A stretch of DNA of 64,000 nucleotides from UBA2357 sp002344625 (GTDB taxonomy: Bacteria > Pseudomonadota > Gammaproteobacteria > Burkholderiales > Rhodocyclaceae). A program made the translations under genes and the position numbers. Below, one piece after another: positions 39,475 through 49,271 of the stretch (the stretch's first letter is position 1; each line of letters starts with the position of its first letter). The notes below the pieces were generated by a model. It searched no databases, was not told the origin of the DNA, and saw nothing but the letters and a program-made list of their open reading frames with translations. The stretch covers positions 1-64,000 of the forward strand of contig CALKIH010000018.1 of NCBI GenBank assembly GCA_937995335.1, in the 5' to 3' direction.

Positions 39475-41723
39475 ACATTCCGGCAAAAGTCCGGCCGCTG
39501 GGCCGTTCCGACGCTTTCTGGCGCAAGGACTTCTCCACCGTCCCGGCAGACAGCCGCCGCGCCGCACGCCATGCCCTGCAGATGGTGGCGCGCTGCCCCT
39601 TTCTGCATCCGCGCCTCGCCGACGAGGATTTCCTGGGGGCGCTGTGGATGCTGGCCCTGCCGCTCGTCGACCCCAACGCGCTCGCGCGCCGCCAGGCATT
39701 CTGGCAGCGGCCGGACACCAGACCGGGCGAGGACGACGGCGACGGCGGCAGCCCACCCACACACCGCAGGAAGCACCTCGGCCTGAACGTCCATCCCTTG
39801 CCGGGCGGCGTACCCGGCGCGCGGATGCGAGCGGAACTGGAAAAGCTGTTCCGCAAGCTCCCCGACACCCTGCTCCGGCGCCTGGCGGCCGCCGACGGCC
39901 GAGCGCCGACGAACGAGGCGATCGCGGTGCTGGCACAAACCGCTGGCCTGGACGACGTCGAAACAGCCATCCTCGATTTCGTCGACAAGAAGATCCACAC
40001 CGCGGGCTTCCGGGAATTGCTGCGGGAGGCCTGCAACAGCCGCACCCGCGACCACTACGCCTGCCTGTCGGCCGCGCTCGACGTGCCGATGCGCGAACTC
40101 AAGCCGCGCCTGCGCCGCTCGGCCAGCCTGTACATGCTACAACTGGTGCGCAGCCGAGCGCCTGATTGCGACCTGGAAGATTTCCTGCGCAGCGAGGACC
40201 TGCTCGACGACATCCTGATGCAGGAACCGGCCTCAGCGGACGCACTGCTCGCCTGCATCGTCGAACCGGTGCCGGCCGTGCAATGCCGGCCCGGCGACTT
40301 TCCGCACCTGGTCAAGGACGCCCGACGCCTGCAGGCGGTGCTGGGCAGCGCGCTGCAGCAAGGCGAACGCGGCGTCAATGCCCTGTTGTACGGCCCGCCG
40401 GGCACCGGCAAGACCCAGTTCGCCTTGGTGGTGGCAACCGCAGCCGGACTGACGCCGATCATGATCAAGACCGCCGACAAGGATGGCGACGGCTTGTCGC
40501 GCACGGGGCGCCTGGGCGCCTACCAGCTCACCCAACGCCTGCTGCGCGGCCGGCGCGACTGCGTGATCGTCTTCGACGAGGTGGAAGATGTGTTTCACAG
40601 TGCGGAAAACGCCCTGCTCGCCCTGTTCGGCGGTGAAGCCCACGCCGGCAACGAAAAGGGCTGGATGAACCGCAGCCTGGAAGAAAACCCGGTGCCGGCG
40701 ATCTGGATCACCAACAATGCGGCAGGCATGGATCGCGCCTTCCTGCGCCGCTTCCTGCTGCCGGTGAGCTTTGCCACGCCGCCGCGCGCGGTGCGCCGCC
40801 AGATCGCCGCACGCCACCTGGGCGAGCATGCGCTGCCGCAGGCGCTGATCGAAGAACTGGCCGCGGACGACGCCCTGCTCCCCGCCCACTTCGACGCCGC
40901 GCGCCGGCTGCTCGGCCTGCAGGGCGATGCCGACCCGGTGGCGGTGGTGCGCGAAGGCCTGTCCGCCTCCCGCCGCCTGCTGCACGGCAGCCCGCTGCCA
41001 CTGGCGCGCACGCCGGCGGTGCGCTTCGACATCGCCTACCTGAATCTTGCCGGCGGCATCGCCCCGGCGCGCCTCGCCGACGCACTGGCGCACAACGGCC
41101 GCGGCAGCCTGTGCTTCTATGGCCCGCCGGGCACCGGCAAGACCGAGTTCGCCCACGTACTGGCCGGCGCGCTCGGCCGCGAACTGGTCGCCCGCAGCAC
41201 CGCCGACCTGCTCTCGCCCTACATCGGCGAAACCGAACGCAAGCTTGCCGGCCTGTTCGCCCAGATCGACGTGGAGCGCAGCATCCTGTTCCTCGACGAA
41301 ATCGACAGCCTGCTGCGCGACCGCCGCCGGAGCCGCCACAGTTGGGAGACCACCCAGGTCAACGAGCTGCTGCAACGGATGGAACGCTTTCCCGGCATCT
41401 TCATCGCCGCGACCAATCTCGCCGGCCAGCTCGACCCTGCCGCGCTGCGCCGCTTCGACTTCAAGCTGCACTTCCGCCCGCTCGACCCTACCCAGCGCTG
41501 CGCCCTGTTCGCCCGCGAAGCGCTGGGCGACGAAAGCCACGCCGAAGCCCTGCCCCCGGCCATCCGCCGCACACTCGATGGCCTGGAGACGCTGACGCCG
41601 GGCGATTTCGCCAACGTGTCGCGGCAGCGCGAACTGCTGGGCGAAACCCTGTCGGCGCAAGACTGCCTGCGCCGGCTGGTGGTGGAATGCAGGTGGAAAC
41701 AGCAGGGCGAAGCGCTTGCGTGA
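39471..41723 (+). CDS. Tandem AAA+ ATPase (two ATPase modules)
   Basis: The 750-residue protein has a helical N-terminal region (about 1-290) and two AAA+ modules. The first has Walker A GPPGTGKTQF (308-315) and Walker B VIVFDEVEDVF (366-376); the second has GPPGTGKTEF (551-558) and SILFLDEIDSLL (604-615), close to the FtsH/Cdc48 style. Both keep the Lys/Thr and Asp/Glu needed for ATP use. No protease or nuclease motif is visible. Start and stop overlap the neighbouring genes (ATGA; and TGATG if the earlier start of the next gene is used), so it likely works with the nuclease and the small protein as a complex. Confidence 0.88.
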   Translation: MNIPAKVRPLGRSDAFWRKDFSTVPADSRRAARHALQMVARCPFLHPRLADEDFLGALWMLALPLVDPNALARRQAFWQRPDTRPGEDDGDGGSPPTHRRKHLGLNVHPLPGGVPGARMRAELEKLFRKLPDTLLRRLAAADGRAPTNEAIAVLAQTAGLDDVETAILDFVDKKIHTAGFRELLREACNSRTRDHYACLSAALDVPMRELKPRLRRSASLYMLQLVRSRAPDCDLEDFLRSEDLLDDILMQEPASADALLACIVEPVPAVQCRPGDFPHLVKDARRLQAVLGSALQQGERGVNALLYGPPGTGKTQFALVVATAAGLTPIMIKTADKDGDGLSRTGRLGAYQLTQRLLRGRRDCVIVFDEVEDVFHSAENALLALFGGEAHAGNEKGWMNRSLEENPVPAIWITNNAAGMDRAFLRRFLLPVSFATPPRAVRRQIAARHLGEHALPQALIEELAADDALLPAHFDAARRLLGLQGDADPVAVVREGLSASRRLLHGSPLPLARTPAVRFDIAYLNLAGGIAPARLADALAHNGRGSLCFYGPPGTGKTEFAHVLAGALGRELVARSTADLLSPYIGETERKLAGLFAQIDVERSILFLDEIDSLLRDRRRSRHSWETTQVNELLQRMERFPGIFIAATNLAGQLDPAALRRFDFKLHFRPLDPTQRCALFAREALGDESHAEALPPAIRRTLDGLETLTPGDFANVSRQRELLGETLSAQDCLRRLVVECRWKQQGEALA

Positions 41724-41845
41724 TGGCGGACATGACGCATCCCACCTATCATCCCCACCCGCCTGCATGGCGACAGAGCGCGACACACCATGCAATGCGC
41801 CTGATCCCTGCCCGGCGGATCCCAACCCTGTCTGAGCCGGACGGA

Positions 41846-44002
41846 ATGCCGATGCGAGACCAAACCACACTCGACCTGGAACTGGACAAGTTCTCCATAG
41901 ATGATGACCCGACGATCAGTTTGAGCATTGCCCAGCTCATGGAGTGGCGCAGGCGCAAGACCGGCCGTCGGCTGTGGCTGCCGCCGATCCAGCGTGCGCT
42001 GGTATGGACCAACGAACAGATCATCAACTACTGGGACAGCCTGCTGCGAGGCTATCCACCCGGCCTGATGATGGTGCACGAGGCCCACAGCACGCCGCTC
42101 AAACCCGACCAGGGTTACGACACGGACGGGAAGCCCGACCGCCCCGACGCTGGCGACTACCAACTCTTCGACGGACAGCAGCGCATGGCGGCGCTGCTTC
42201 TCGGCATTGGCGAAGGGCCGCTGCACCGGCATCTGCGCCTGTGGATCGACCTCGCCGACCCGCGGACTCCGGGTTCCGACCTGAAGTTTCAATTGCGCAT
42301 CACCAGCACCGGCCAGCCATTCGGCTACAAGCCCGACGCCCCGAACCAGAAGTTCGATCTGGGCACACGCCACGAGAAATGGGCGGAATGGAAAGAGGCG
42401 GGGAAAGTCGATGAAGCCGCTTTTCAGTCCGTCACGGGATCCGATCTGATCGGCCAACAGCACGCACTTTCATTGCCCGAGGTGATCCGCGGCATCCTGC
42501 TGGAGGAATGTGGACGAAACACCGGCGATCGGTCATTGACGCTGCCCGAATCCGCGCAAACGGAGGCGTTCAGGGCAGCGTTGCAGAAGGCGCTGAACAG
42601 CCGGCTGATCGTGCATCGGGTGCCGGCGGAAATCGTCAATGACCCCGAGGAGTACGTCCGCTTCTTCCGTCGCCTGGGCCAAGGCGGTACCCGCCTTTCG
42701 AACGATGAACTGACCTACTCGATCATCAAGCATGCGTTTCCAGAGATACGCAGCACGATGGAAAGCATCGTGAAGGGACCGGGCCGGTTCGCGGGCGAGG
42801 TGGACCTGGCGCTGGCGGCGATGCGCGCCGCCAAAGCGCTGCATACCGACGAAAACGCGAAGGGCTGGGAGGCGATCGGTCGCCCCGACCCGTCCTTTGC
42901 TACCAGGCTCACGGAGCGCTGCCTCGAAACCATCCGCTCGGCATTCTGCCGCATGGCGGTGGATCCGTCGCCGACACTGACGCAAACGCTGACGCGGCTG
43001 CGCGCGGCGCTCGAGTACGACGCGCAAGAGCACGCCCGGGGATTGCCCGCCATCCTGCTCGCGCGCCTGCCGACGGAACTTCTCGATGTCCTGATCCTGT
43101 TCGACGAAAAACGTCGTCTGGCGGCGTCACCGGGTGAGGATCGGCAAGCCTGGGACGGGCAGGAGCGGGATACGCTGACCGCCTTCGTCCTTCACTGGCT
43201 GCTCTTCGTCGGCAACGATTCAAAAGCTGCCTGGCATGCATTCGAACGGGTCATCGAACCTGGCTGGTCGTGGAGCCTTGCGTCGATCCGCGCCCTGGTC
43301 GAGCACTACGAACAGGAAGGCATCGCCCGCCATGCGCCGGGCGAGCAGGCGCTTGGCGAACTGCGAAAAGGTATTGCGGCGAAACGCGGCGGCCATCGCC
43401 TGCGGACGTGGAGCGAACGCTTCTCTGAAATCGACGAGGCACCGGGCGGCGGCGAAACCTTGCGCATATTGTCTACCCACGGCGAATTGGTCCGGCGCGC
43501 GCTGATGTGGCTGCAACGCGCCTATCTCACCAGGAACTACCCTCAATATGATCCGCTTTCCGGCAAGGACGAAGACCTGCCCGTGGATCTGGATCACATC
43601 GTGCCGCGCAGCATCTTCGGCTCTCGCTGGAATGACGCACAACACCGCGTAAGCGGCATCCCCGACTCCGCCGACAATTTCCGCTGGCAGCGAGACCTGC
43701 TCGGAAACTCCTTGGGCAATTTCCGCTGGCTCGACGCGCGCGAGAACCGGGGGCGTGGCAATCGAAGGTTCGTTCCGCTCGGAGACGACCAAGATGTATT
43801 AGGAAACCACGGCGACGAGGAAGCCGCCGCACAGTGGAATTCGATCATCCCCGACGAGGGCGATACCGGCTGGAAATGGTCCCCGCAGAACGTGGGGGAG
43901 TTTCAGTACCTGATCGACACCCGCAGCCTGTATCTGTACGAGCGCCTGATCAAGAACAGCGGCATCGGCAGCATCATTCCGGGTTGGGATAATGTTTCAT
44001 AG
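41846..44002 (+). CDS. DUF262/HNH protein (GmrSD-like, type IV restriction-related)
   Basis: The 718-residue protein has an N-terminal ParB-like DUF262 domain with the signature DGQQR at 109-113 (LFDGQQRMAALLLG) and a C-terminal HNH-type nuclease of the DUF1524 kind (DLDHIVPRSIFG at 581-592, then DNFRWQRDLLGNSLGNFR). This is the layout of GmrSD enzymes, which use NTP and cut modified phage DNA, and of related proteins such as BrxU. The start is uncertain: an ATG overlapping the AAA stop would add 41 residues without homology, and another ATG lies two codons inside. It ends the three-gene operon. Confidence 0.88.
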   Translation: MPMRDQTTLDLELDKFSIDDDPTISLSIAQLMEWRRRKTGRRLWLPPIQRALVWTNEQIINYWDSLLRGYPPGLMMVHEAHSTPLKPDQGYDTDGKPDRPDAGDYQLFDGQQRMAALLLGIGEGPLHRHLRLWIDLADPRTPGSDLKFQLRITSTGQPFGYKPDAPNQKFDLGTRHEKWAEWKEAGKVDEAAFQSVTGSDLIGQQHALSLPEVIRGILLEECGRNTGDRSLTLPESAQTEAFRAALQKALNSRLIVHRVPAEIVNDPEEYVRFFRRLGQGGTRLSNDELTYSIIKHAFPEIRSTMESIVKGPGRFAGEVDLALAAMRAAKALHTDENAKGWEAIGRPDPSFATRLTERCLETIRSAFCRMAVDPSPTLTQTLTRLRAALEYDAQEHARGLPAILLARLPTELLDVLILFDEKRRLAASPGEDRQAWDGQERDTLTAFVLHWLLFVGNDSKAAWHAFERVIEPGWSWSLASIRALVEHYEQEGIARHAPGEQALGELRKGIAAKRGGHRLRTWSERFSEIDEAPGGGETLRILSTHGELVRRALMWLQRAYLTRNYPQYDPLSGKDEDLPVDLDHIVPRSIFGSRWNDAQHRVSGIPDSADNFRWQRDLLGNSLGNFRWLDARENRGRGNRRFVPLGDDQDVLGNHGDEEAAAQWNSIIPDEGDTGWKWSPQNVGEFQYLIDTRSLYLYERLIKNSGIGSIIPGWDNVS

Positions 44003-44142
44003 CGGGACACCGGCCTACACCGGCTCCACACGCCGCGCCGAATCATCGCGGCATTGTCAGCATGCGCGCGTTCTGCAATTCGCGGACCGGCGACTGAACG
44101 TCCGGCCCCTTGCGGCGCGGGCCGCAGCCGGAAAACGGCAGC

Positions 44143-44166
44143 GCGAAGCGGGCGAGTTCGCTTCGC
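44143..44166. other. Hairpin between convergent genes
   Basis: An 8-bp perfect stem (GCGAAGCG/CGCTTCGC) with an 8-base loop, 9 bases from the crotonase stop. On the plus strand it is followed by CCCCGTTTCC. It may act as a weak terminator for the nuclease operon. Confidence 0.3.
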
Positions 44167-44174
44167 CCCGTTTC

Positions 44175-44879
44175 CTACGGCCGGCCCGCCTCCAACCATT
44201 GCACCAGTTGCTCGACCGCCGCCTGATTCCGCTCGGGACCTGGATACCCGCCATTGCCGGCCGAGAATCTGCGGATGAGCCGCAGCGCCCCCGCTGAATG
44301 TCCGCTCAACTGGTCGACCAGTTCCTCGCCCGCCTGTCGCAGCCTGTCGGCCTGCACGACCCGCGTCACCAGACCGATGCGCTGGGCTTCGTCGGCCGCG
44401 ACGCTGCGCCCGGTCAGCACCAGTTCATCGGCCACCCGCGGCGGGATGAAGTACGGCAGGTAGGCCGCCACGACCAGCGGCGCGAGATTGTGGGTGATTT
44501 CGTCGAAACCCAGCACCGCGTCGTGGGCCGCGATCGATATCGTGCTGTGCAGCGCCAGGCCGCTGCCAAAGCCCAGCGCGCGCCCATTGACGAGCGACAC
44601 GCTGACGCCGGGAAACTGGCGCAGCGCGGCGTTGGCCTGCAGGATCAACCCCAGGTTTTCGCGGCGACCGACCTGCGGCAATTGCTCCTTCTGGTCACGC
44701 CCCAGGGTGAAGTCCGGCCCCTTGGCGCTGAGTAGCAATACGGCCGCCTGGCTTTGCGAGGCCTTTTCCAGCGCGGCGATGAAGTCCTGCATGATCCGGT
44801 AGGTGAACCGGTTGCCGGTCTCGGGGCTGTTGAGGGTCAGGCGGACGACATGGTCCGCTGTCTGTGCGTACTCGATCAT
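44175..44879 (-). CDS. Enoyl-CoA hydratase/isomerase (crotonase) family protein
   Basis: The 234-residue protein has the crotonase fold: an oxyanion-hole segment (LLLSAKGPDFTLGRD) and GRALGFGSGLALHSTISIAA. The helix that usually holds the catalytic acids reads LGFDEITHNLAP, keeping one Glu but not the usual second acid position, so the reaction cannot be read off. It is the last gene of an operon with two flavin monooxygenases and a sulfonate-type transporter; the start overlaps the monooxygenase stop by 4 bases. A role in handling a CoA-linked or carboxylate product is a guess. Confidence 0.85.
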   Translation of the reverse strand: MIEYAQTADHVVRLTLNSPETGNRFTYRIMQDFIAALEKASQSQAAVLLLSAKGPDFTLGRDQKEQLPQVGRRENLGLILQANAALRQFPGVSVSLVNGRALGFGSGLALHSTISIAAHDAVLGFDEITHNLAPLVVAAYLPYFIPPRVADELVLTGRSVAADEAQRIGLVTRVVQADRLRQAGEELVDQLSGHSAGALRLIRRFSAGNGGYPGPERNQAAVEQLVQWLEAGRP

Positions 44880-46177
44880 CGGATGGGTTCCAATCCCAGG
44901 TTTTCTCTCAAGGTCGTGCCTCGGTATTCCTTCTGGAACAAGCCGCGCCGCTGCAGAATGGGCACCACGGATTCGACGAAACGCTTCAGCCCATCCGGCA
45001 TCACGTCGATCATCAGGTTGAAGCCGTCGATGCCCCCGCCCCGGAACCATTCTTCGATGGTGTCGGCCACCTGCGCGGGGGTGCCGATCACCTGCAGGTG
45101 CCCGCCGCCATTGCGGTAGAGCAGCTCCCGCACGGTCAGCTTTTCGTGCTCGGCCAGTTCGACCGCGGCCGCCCGGAATCCGTCCGAGCCCTTGAAATGG
45201 CGGTTGGCACGGATCAGATCGACGGGCAGGGGCGCGTCCAGCGCCAAGTCCTCTACCCGCACGCCGACCCGCAACGCGAGTTTCTTCAGTTCGGCCGCAC
45301 CGGCCAGTTCGTCCAGCCGCTCCTTGCGCTGGCGCGCCTCGGCCTCGGTTCCGCCGATGATGGGCACCAGGCCCGGCAGCACCTTGACGGCGCCTGGGCT
45401 GCGGCCGTGGCGCACGGCCCGGCTGCGCAGATCCGCGGTGAATTCCCGGGCAGCGGCCAGCGTGTTCTTGACGGTGAAGACAACGTCCACCGCGCGCGCG
45501 GCCAGTTCGCGCCCGGCAGCGGAAGCTCCGGCCTGGAACAGCACCGGGTGCGCCTGGGCCGAACGCGGCAGCGTGAGCGGCCCTTCGACCGAGAAGAACT
45601 CGCCCTGGTGGCGTATCGGGCCGGCCAGTTCCGCCCTCGCGAACTGGCCGCCAACCTTGTCGCCAACCAGCGCGCCCTGCTGCCAGCTCAGCCACAGCGC
45701 GCGCACCACGTCGACGAATTCCTCGGCGCGGGCGTAGCGCCGCGCGCCCTCGGGCAGCTCCGCGGTGCCGAAGTTGGCCGCGGTGGCGGGCACGAATGTC
45801 GTCACCACATTCCAGCCCGCGCGGCCGGCGCTGAGGTGGTCCAACGTCTGGAAGCGCCTGGCGAGACCATACGGGTCGTTGTAGGTCGTCGATGCCGTAC
45901 CCACCAGGCCGATCCGGCGCGTGGCGCCGGCCAGCAGCGCCATCACCGTCACCGGGTCCATGGCCCCCAGGTTGGGACGTTCGAAGTTCTCTTCGTTGAC
46001 CGCCAGGGTGTCGGCGAGGAACACCGCATGCAACAGGCCGTCCTCCGCCGTCCTGGCCACCTCGAGGAAGAACGCCGGGTCGAAGTAGGCGGTGGCGGGG
46101 CCGTCGCGGTAGCGCCACGCCGCGGGGTGCATGCCCAGGCCCAGCAGCGTCGCGTTCAGGATCAGGCCCGTGCTCAC
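44876..46177 (-). CDS. Flavin-dependent monooxygenase of the NtaA/SnaA/DszA type, GTG start
   Basis: The 433-residue protein belongs to the LLM-class, two-component FMNH2 monooxygenases. Family features are ATLLGLGMHPAAWRY at the start, FFLEVARTAEDGLLHAVFLA, TYNDPYGLARRFQTLDHLS and GRAGWNVVTTF. Relatives oxidise nitrilotriacetate, dibenzothiophene sulfone and dimethyl sulfide. The GTG start overlaps the upstream stop by 4 bases (GTGA), and homology begins there. It needs a separate flavin reductase, which is not in the window. Confidence 0.9.
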   Translation of the reverse strand: MSTGLILNATLLGLGMHPAAWRYRDGPATAYFDPAFFLEVARTAEDGLLHAVFLADTLAVNEENFERPNLGAMDPVTVMALLAGATRRIGLVGTASTTYNDPYGLARRFQTLDHLSAGRAGWNVVTTFVPATAANFGTAELPEGARRYARAEEFVDVVRALWLSWQQGALVGDKVGGQFARAELAGPIRHQGEFFSVEGPLTLPRSAQAHPVLFQAGASAAGRELAARAVDVVFTVKNTLAAAREFTADLRSRAVRHGRSPGAVKVLPGLVPIIGGTEAEARQRKERLDELAGAAELKKLALRVGVRVEDLALDAPLPVDLIRANRHFKGSDGFRAAAVELAEHEKLTVRELLYRNGGGHLQVIGTPAQVADTIEEWFRGGGIDGFNLMIDVMPDGLKRFVESVVPILQRRGLFQKEYRGTTLRENLGLEPIR

Positions 46178-47346
46178 TGGACTGTTCTCAAGCCGCGCGC
46201 GACCAGCAGGGGCAGCACGTTGGCGGCGAAGAATTCCAGCTCCGGCACATAGTCGTAGAAGCCGATCTGCACCCCGTCCAGGCCGGCGTCCTGCAACTTC
46301 TGGAAGGCGTCGGCGACATCCTCGGGGCTGCCGACGATCTGGATGTGGCCGCCCAGCACGCGGTCCGCCGGGATGTGCTCCGGCCAGCCCTGGGCATCGC
46401 CGCCGGCGTGGCGGGCAGCATAGGCCCTGATCGAGGCAACGTCGGCGGCGGCGACGATCGCATCGCGGTAGGCATGGGCTTCCTCGCGCGTGGGACGGCA
46501 GATGACCAGCGGGAAGATGATGATCCTGGGCGTACGGCCATAGCGGGCATAGGCCGCGCGTATGCGCTTGACGTGATCGGGCAATGCCTCGATGGCGCGT
46601 TCGAAAACCGGTCCCGCGGGGCTGGACGTGAACACCACGTCCGCATGGCGGGCGGCGAAATTGAAGCCGGCATCGGAGGCGCAGGCCGACACCAGGATCG
46701 GGCGGCCGTACTTCGGCCGCGGTGACACATAGGCGCCTTGCAGCTTGTAGTAAGTGCCGTCCCAGTCCACGTTGTCGCGGCCTTCCCACAGCCGTTCCAG
46801 GATGCGGGTGAACTCGTCCGCCTGCTCATAGCGCTGATCGTGCTCCTGCCGCACGGTGCCGAACATCTGCGGCTCGTTGGCGTCGTAGCCGGTGACCAGG
46901 TTCAGGCCGGAACGCCCTTGCGAGATGTGGTCGGCGGTGGCGGCGTAGCGGGCGAGATAGAGCGGATGCAGGTTGCCGTAGAGGACGCTGACCGTCGAGA
47001 TCAGCAGGATGCGGCGGGTCACCGCGCTCAGCGCAGTCGAGGTGACGAAGGGGTCGAGGAAGTTCTCGCGGTACTTGATCTCGCCGCCGAAACCACCCTT
47101 GGGCAGCCACTGCTGCAGGCTGAAGGCAAGGTCGAAGCCGTGGCGTTCCGCGGCCAGGGTCAGTTGCTTGTTGTATTCGAAATCCCAGCGCACGGTGCGG
47201 GGGTGGGTCGATTGCGAAAAACCGCCGGTCTGGGTGGACAGGAACAGCCCCAGCAGAAAGGGTTGGCGGGCGACCACCGACAGCGGACTGTCGGCGAAAT
47301 CCAGCGGACCTGCGACGGTGTCCAGGGTTTGGGTTTCGGTGCTCAT
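46174..47346 (-). CDS. Flavin-dependent monooxygenase of the SfnG/RutA/SsuD type
   Basis: The 390-residue LLM-class protein shows FDLAFSLQQWLPKGGFGG, LYLARYAATADHISQGRSGL and NLVTGYDANEPQMFG, close to dimethyl sulfone monooxygenase SfnG and pyrimidine oxygenase RutA; SsuD is a more distant relative. Its gene overlaps the second monooxygenase gene by 4 bases and follows the transporter receptor gene, so oxidative release of sulfite from a sulfone or sulfonate is the most likely job. The substrate cannot be told from sequence. Confidence 0.9.
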   Translation of the reverse strand: MSTETQTLDTVAGPLDFADSPLSVVARQPFLLGLFLSTQTGGFSQSTHPRTVRWDFEYNKQLTLAAERHGFDLAFSLQQWLPKGGFGGEIKYRENFLDPFVTSTALSAVTRRILLISTVSVLYGNLHPLYLARYAATADHISQGRSGLNLVTGYDANEPQMFGTVRQEHDQRYEQADEFTRILERLWEGRDNVDWDGTYYKLQGAYVSPRPKYGRPILVSACASDAGFNFAARHADVVFTSSPAGPVFERAIEALPDHVKRIRAAYARYGRTPRIIIFPLVICRPTREEAHAYRDAIVAAADVASIRAYAARHAGGDAQGWPEHIPADRVLGGHIQIVGSPEDVADAFQKLQDAGLDGVQIGFYDYVPELEFFAANVLPLLVARGLRTVQ

Positions 47347-47413
47347 GTTCGATTCCGGTTCCGGTGAGAGAGACCCGCGGCGGGCGCCGTCCGTCCGCCG
47401 CGGCGGGTTGGTT

Positions 47414-48454
47414 TCAACGGCGCTCGAACGCGTCCCACAAAGGTTTGAACGAAGTGTCGACCAACTCGGCGTAGGACGGCACCGGGGCGGTGATGGACTT
47501 GCTTTCCAGCAGCAGATGCCCGGTCTTTTCCAGCGCGCGCTCGGACAGATGCGGATCGAAGGTATGGGCCTGGCGCTGCAGCGACTTCTTGATCACCTCC
47601 ACCCCCGGATTGCCGTATTCGCGGTTGGCGATCTCGGCCACGGCGTCGAGGTTTTCCGGCGCGACGATGTACTGCAAGGCCCCGACCACCGCCCTGACCA
47701 CCTTGTCGGCGGTGGCGCGGTTCTTGTCGAGATAGTCGCGGGTCGTCTGCAGGCTCGTGTAGCCCAGGCCCTGGAAGACGGCCGGCCCATCGCCGCTGGT
47801 GAGATCCAGCACGTACTGCCATTTGGCGCTCTCATCCACGGCGATCACGTTCCACGGCTCCATGACGAACGCCGCATCGATCGCACCGGCCTCGCCGGCC
47901 GCCAGTTGCCGGTCCGCCCCACGCACCGGCACCAGTTCGAGGTCCTTGTCCGGATCGAGGCCGACATCGTTGGCGATGTAGCGCGTCGCCACGTCGGCAA
48001 AGCCGCCGCGCGACAGCGTGCCGACGCGCAGGCCCTTCAGGTCCGCCGCGGTGGGCTTGTGCCCGATTTTCTCGGCGACATCGTTGCGAATCACGATCGC
48101 GCCCGCGAAGTCGGTCTGCAGGTTCGCGATGTTGACGACCGGCTGCCCCTGTTTGACCGCCTTCACGCTGTTGTCGAAAGCCGCATCGATGAACTGCACC
48201 GAGCCGCCGATCAGCGCGGCGGTCGCCGGCACGCCGCCGGCGAAGTAGTCGATCGAAACGTTCAGCCCCTCCTTGGCGAAGAAACCTTTTTCCTGGGCGA
48301 TCAGAATCGGCAGGCCCAGCAGCGAACGGTTCGAAATACCGATGTGCAAGTCCGTGTCCTGAGCATGCGCCACTGCTCCCGTCATTGTGGCGACAGCCAG
48401 AGAAGCCGTTCCGAACCACAACGCATAACGTGAACCACTCAAAAACCGCTTCAT
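47414..48454 (-). CDS. ABC transporter substrate-binding protein (SsuA/NMT1-like)
   Basis: Periplasmic receptor of the sulfonate/nitrate/taurine family. The 346-residue precursor has a Sec signal (cut likely after AHA near residue 31), then DLHIGISNRSLLGLPILIAQ and the family motif KGFFAKEGLNVSI. I chose the ATG at MKRFLSG with TTGGAGGA just upstream. It lies between the permease and the monooxygenases, so it probably captures their substrate. Confidence 0.9.
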   Translation of the reverse strand: MKRFLSGSRYALWFGTASLAVATMTGAVAHAQDTDLHIGISNRSLLGLPILIAQEKGFFAKEGLNVSIDYFAGGVPATAALIGGSVQFIDAAFDNSVKAVKQGQPVVNIANLQTDFAGAIVIRNDVAEKIGHKPTAADLKGLRVGTLSRGGFADVATRYIANDVGLDPDKDLELVPVRGADRQLAAGEAGAIDAAFVMEPWNVIAVDESAKWQYVLDLTSGDGPAVFQGLGYTSLQTTRDYLDKNRATADKVVRAVVGALQYIVAPENLDAVAEIANREYGNPGVEVIKKSLQRQAHTFDPHLSERALEKTGHLLLESKSITAPVPSYAELVDTSFKPLWDAFERR

Positions 48455-48506
48455 ATTTCCTCCAAGAGTCACTGAAATTTCAACGAAATGAAAACCACCT
48501 TAACGC

Positions 48507-49271
48507 CTAGACCCGCTCGTCCCGCCAACTGAGCAGGCGGTCGGACACATGCAGAACCAGCCGATCGAACCCGAACGCCACGACCATCAGCACCAGCAAG
48601 GGCATCAGCATTCCGGTGATGTCAAACCCGCCCGCGGCGTGGTCGATCATGTAGCCGATACCCGCCCTGGCCGAGATGAACTCGCCCACGATCGCGCCGA
48701 TGATCGAAAACGAGATCGAGATCCGTATGCCCGAGAAAATCCACGGAACACAGTTGGGCAGCAGTACCTTCAGGAACACTTGGCGCCGCTTGGCCTTGAA
48801 CACCTGCATGGTCTGGAGCCAGACCGGATCGGCCGAGCGAATGCCCTCGTAGGTGTTGATCATCATCGGCACCACCACCAGCGAGAACGCCAGCAGGAAC
48901 TTGGAAAGAAAGCCGATGCCGACGAACATCACGATCAGCGGGGCCAGCGCCACCCGGGGCAGGCTGTTCAGCGCGATCACATAGGGTTCCATCGCGGCGC
49001 CGAACACCCGGCTGATGCTCAGGCCGACCCCCAACAACACGCCCACCACGCAACCGGCCAGCAAACCCGCGAACGCCTCGGCCAGCGTCACGCCCAAGTG
49101 GTAGAGGATCTGGCCGTCCAGCAGCGACACCCAGAACGCGTCCGCCAGCCGCGTCGGACTGCTCGTCCAGGTCGCGTCCCACAAGCCCCCGCGCGCACCC
49201 GACTCCCACACCAGCACGACGGCGGCGAAGATCAGCACCTGCAGCACGCGTATTCTGGCCGCCTCGTTCAT
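48507..49271 (-). CDS. ABC transporter permease (SsuC-like)
   Basis: Inner-membrane subunit of the putative organosulfur importer. The 254-residue protein starts MNEAARIRVLQVL, has about six membrane segments, and carries the coupling motif around MQVFKAKRRQVFLKVLLPNC. The start overlaps the ATPase stop codon by 4 bases. The receptor gene follows after 52 bases. Confidence 0.92.
   Translation of the reverse strand: MNEAARIRVLQVLIFAAVVLVWESGARGGLWDATWTSSPTRLADAFWVSLLDGQILYHLGVTLAEAFAGLLAGCVVGVLLGVGLSISRVFGAAMEPYVIALNSLPRVALAPLIVMFVGIGFLSKFLLAFSLVVVPMMINTYEGIRSADPVWLQTMQVFKAKRRQVFLKVLLPNCVPWIFSGIRISISFSIIGAIVGEFISARAGIGYMIDHAAGGFDITGMLMPLLVLMVVAFGFDRLVLHVSDRLLSWRDERV

Noticed and set aside
44175..46118. 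A single 647-residue protein ending in the crotonase
   Set aside because: The first two-thirds is out of frame with the flavin monooxygenase gene and has no homology. Only the last 234 codons, starting at the ATG overlapping the monooxygenase stop, are a real gene.
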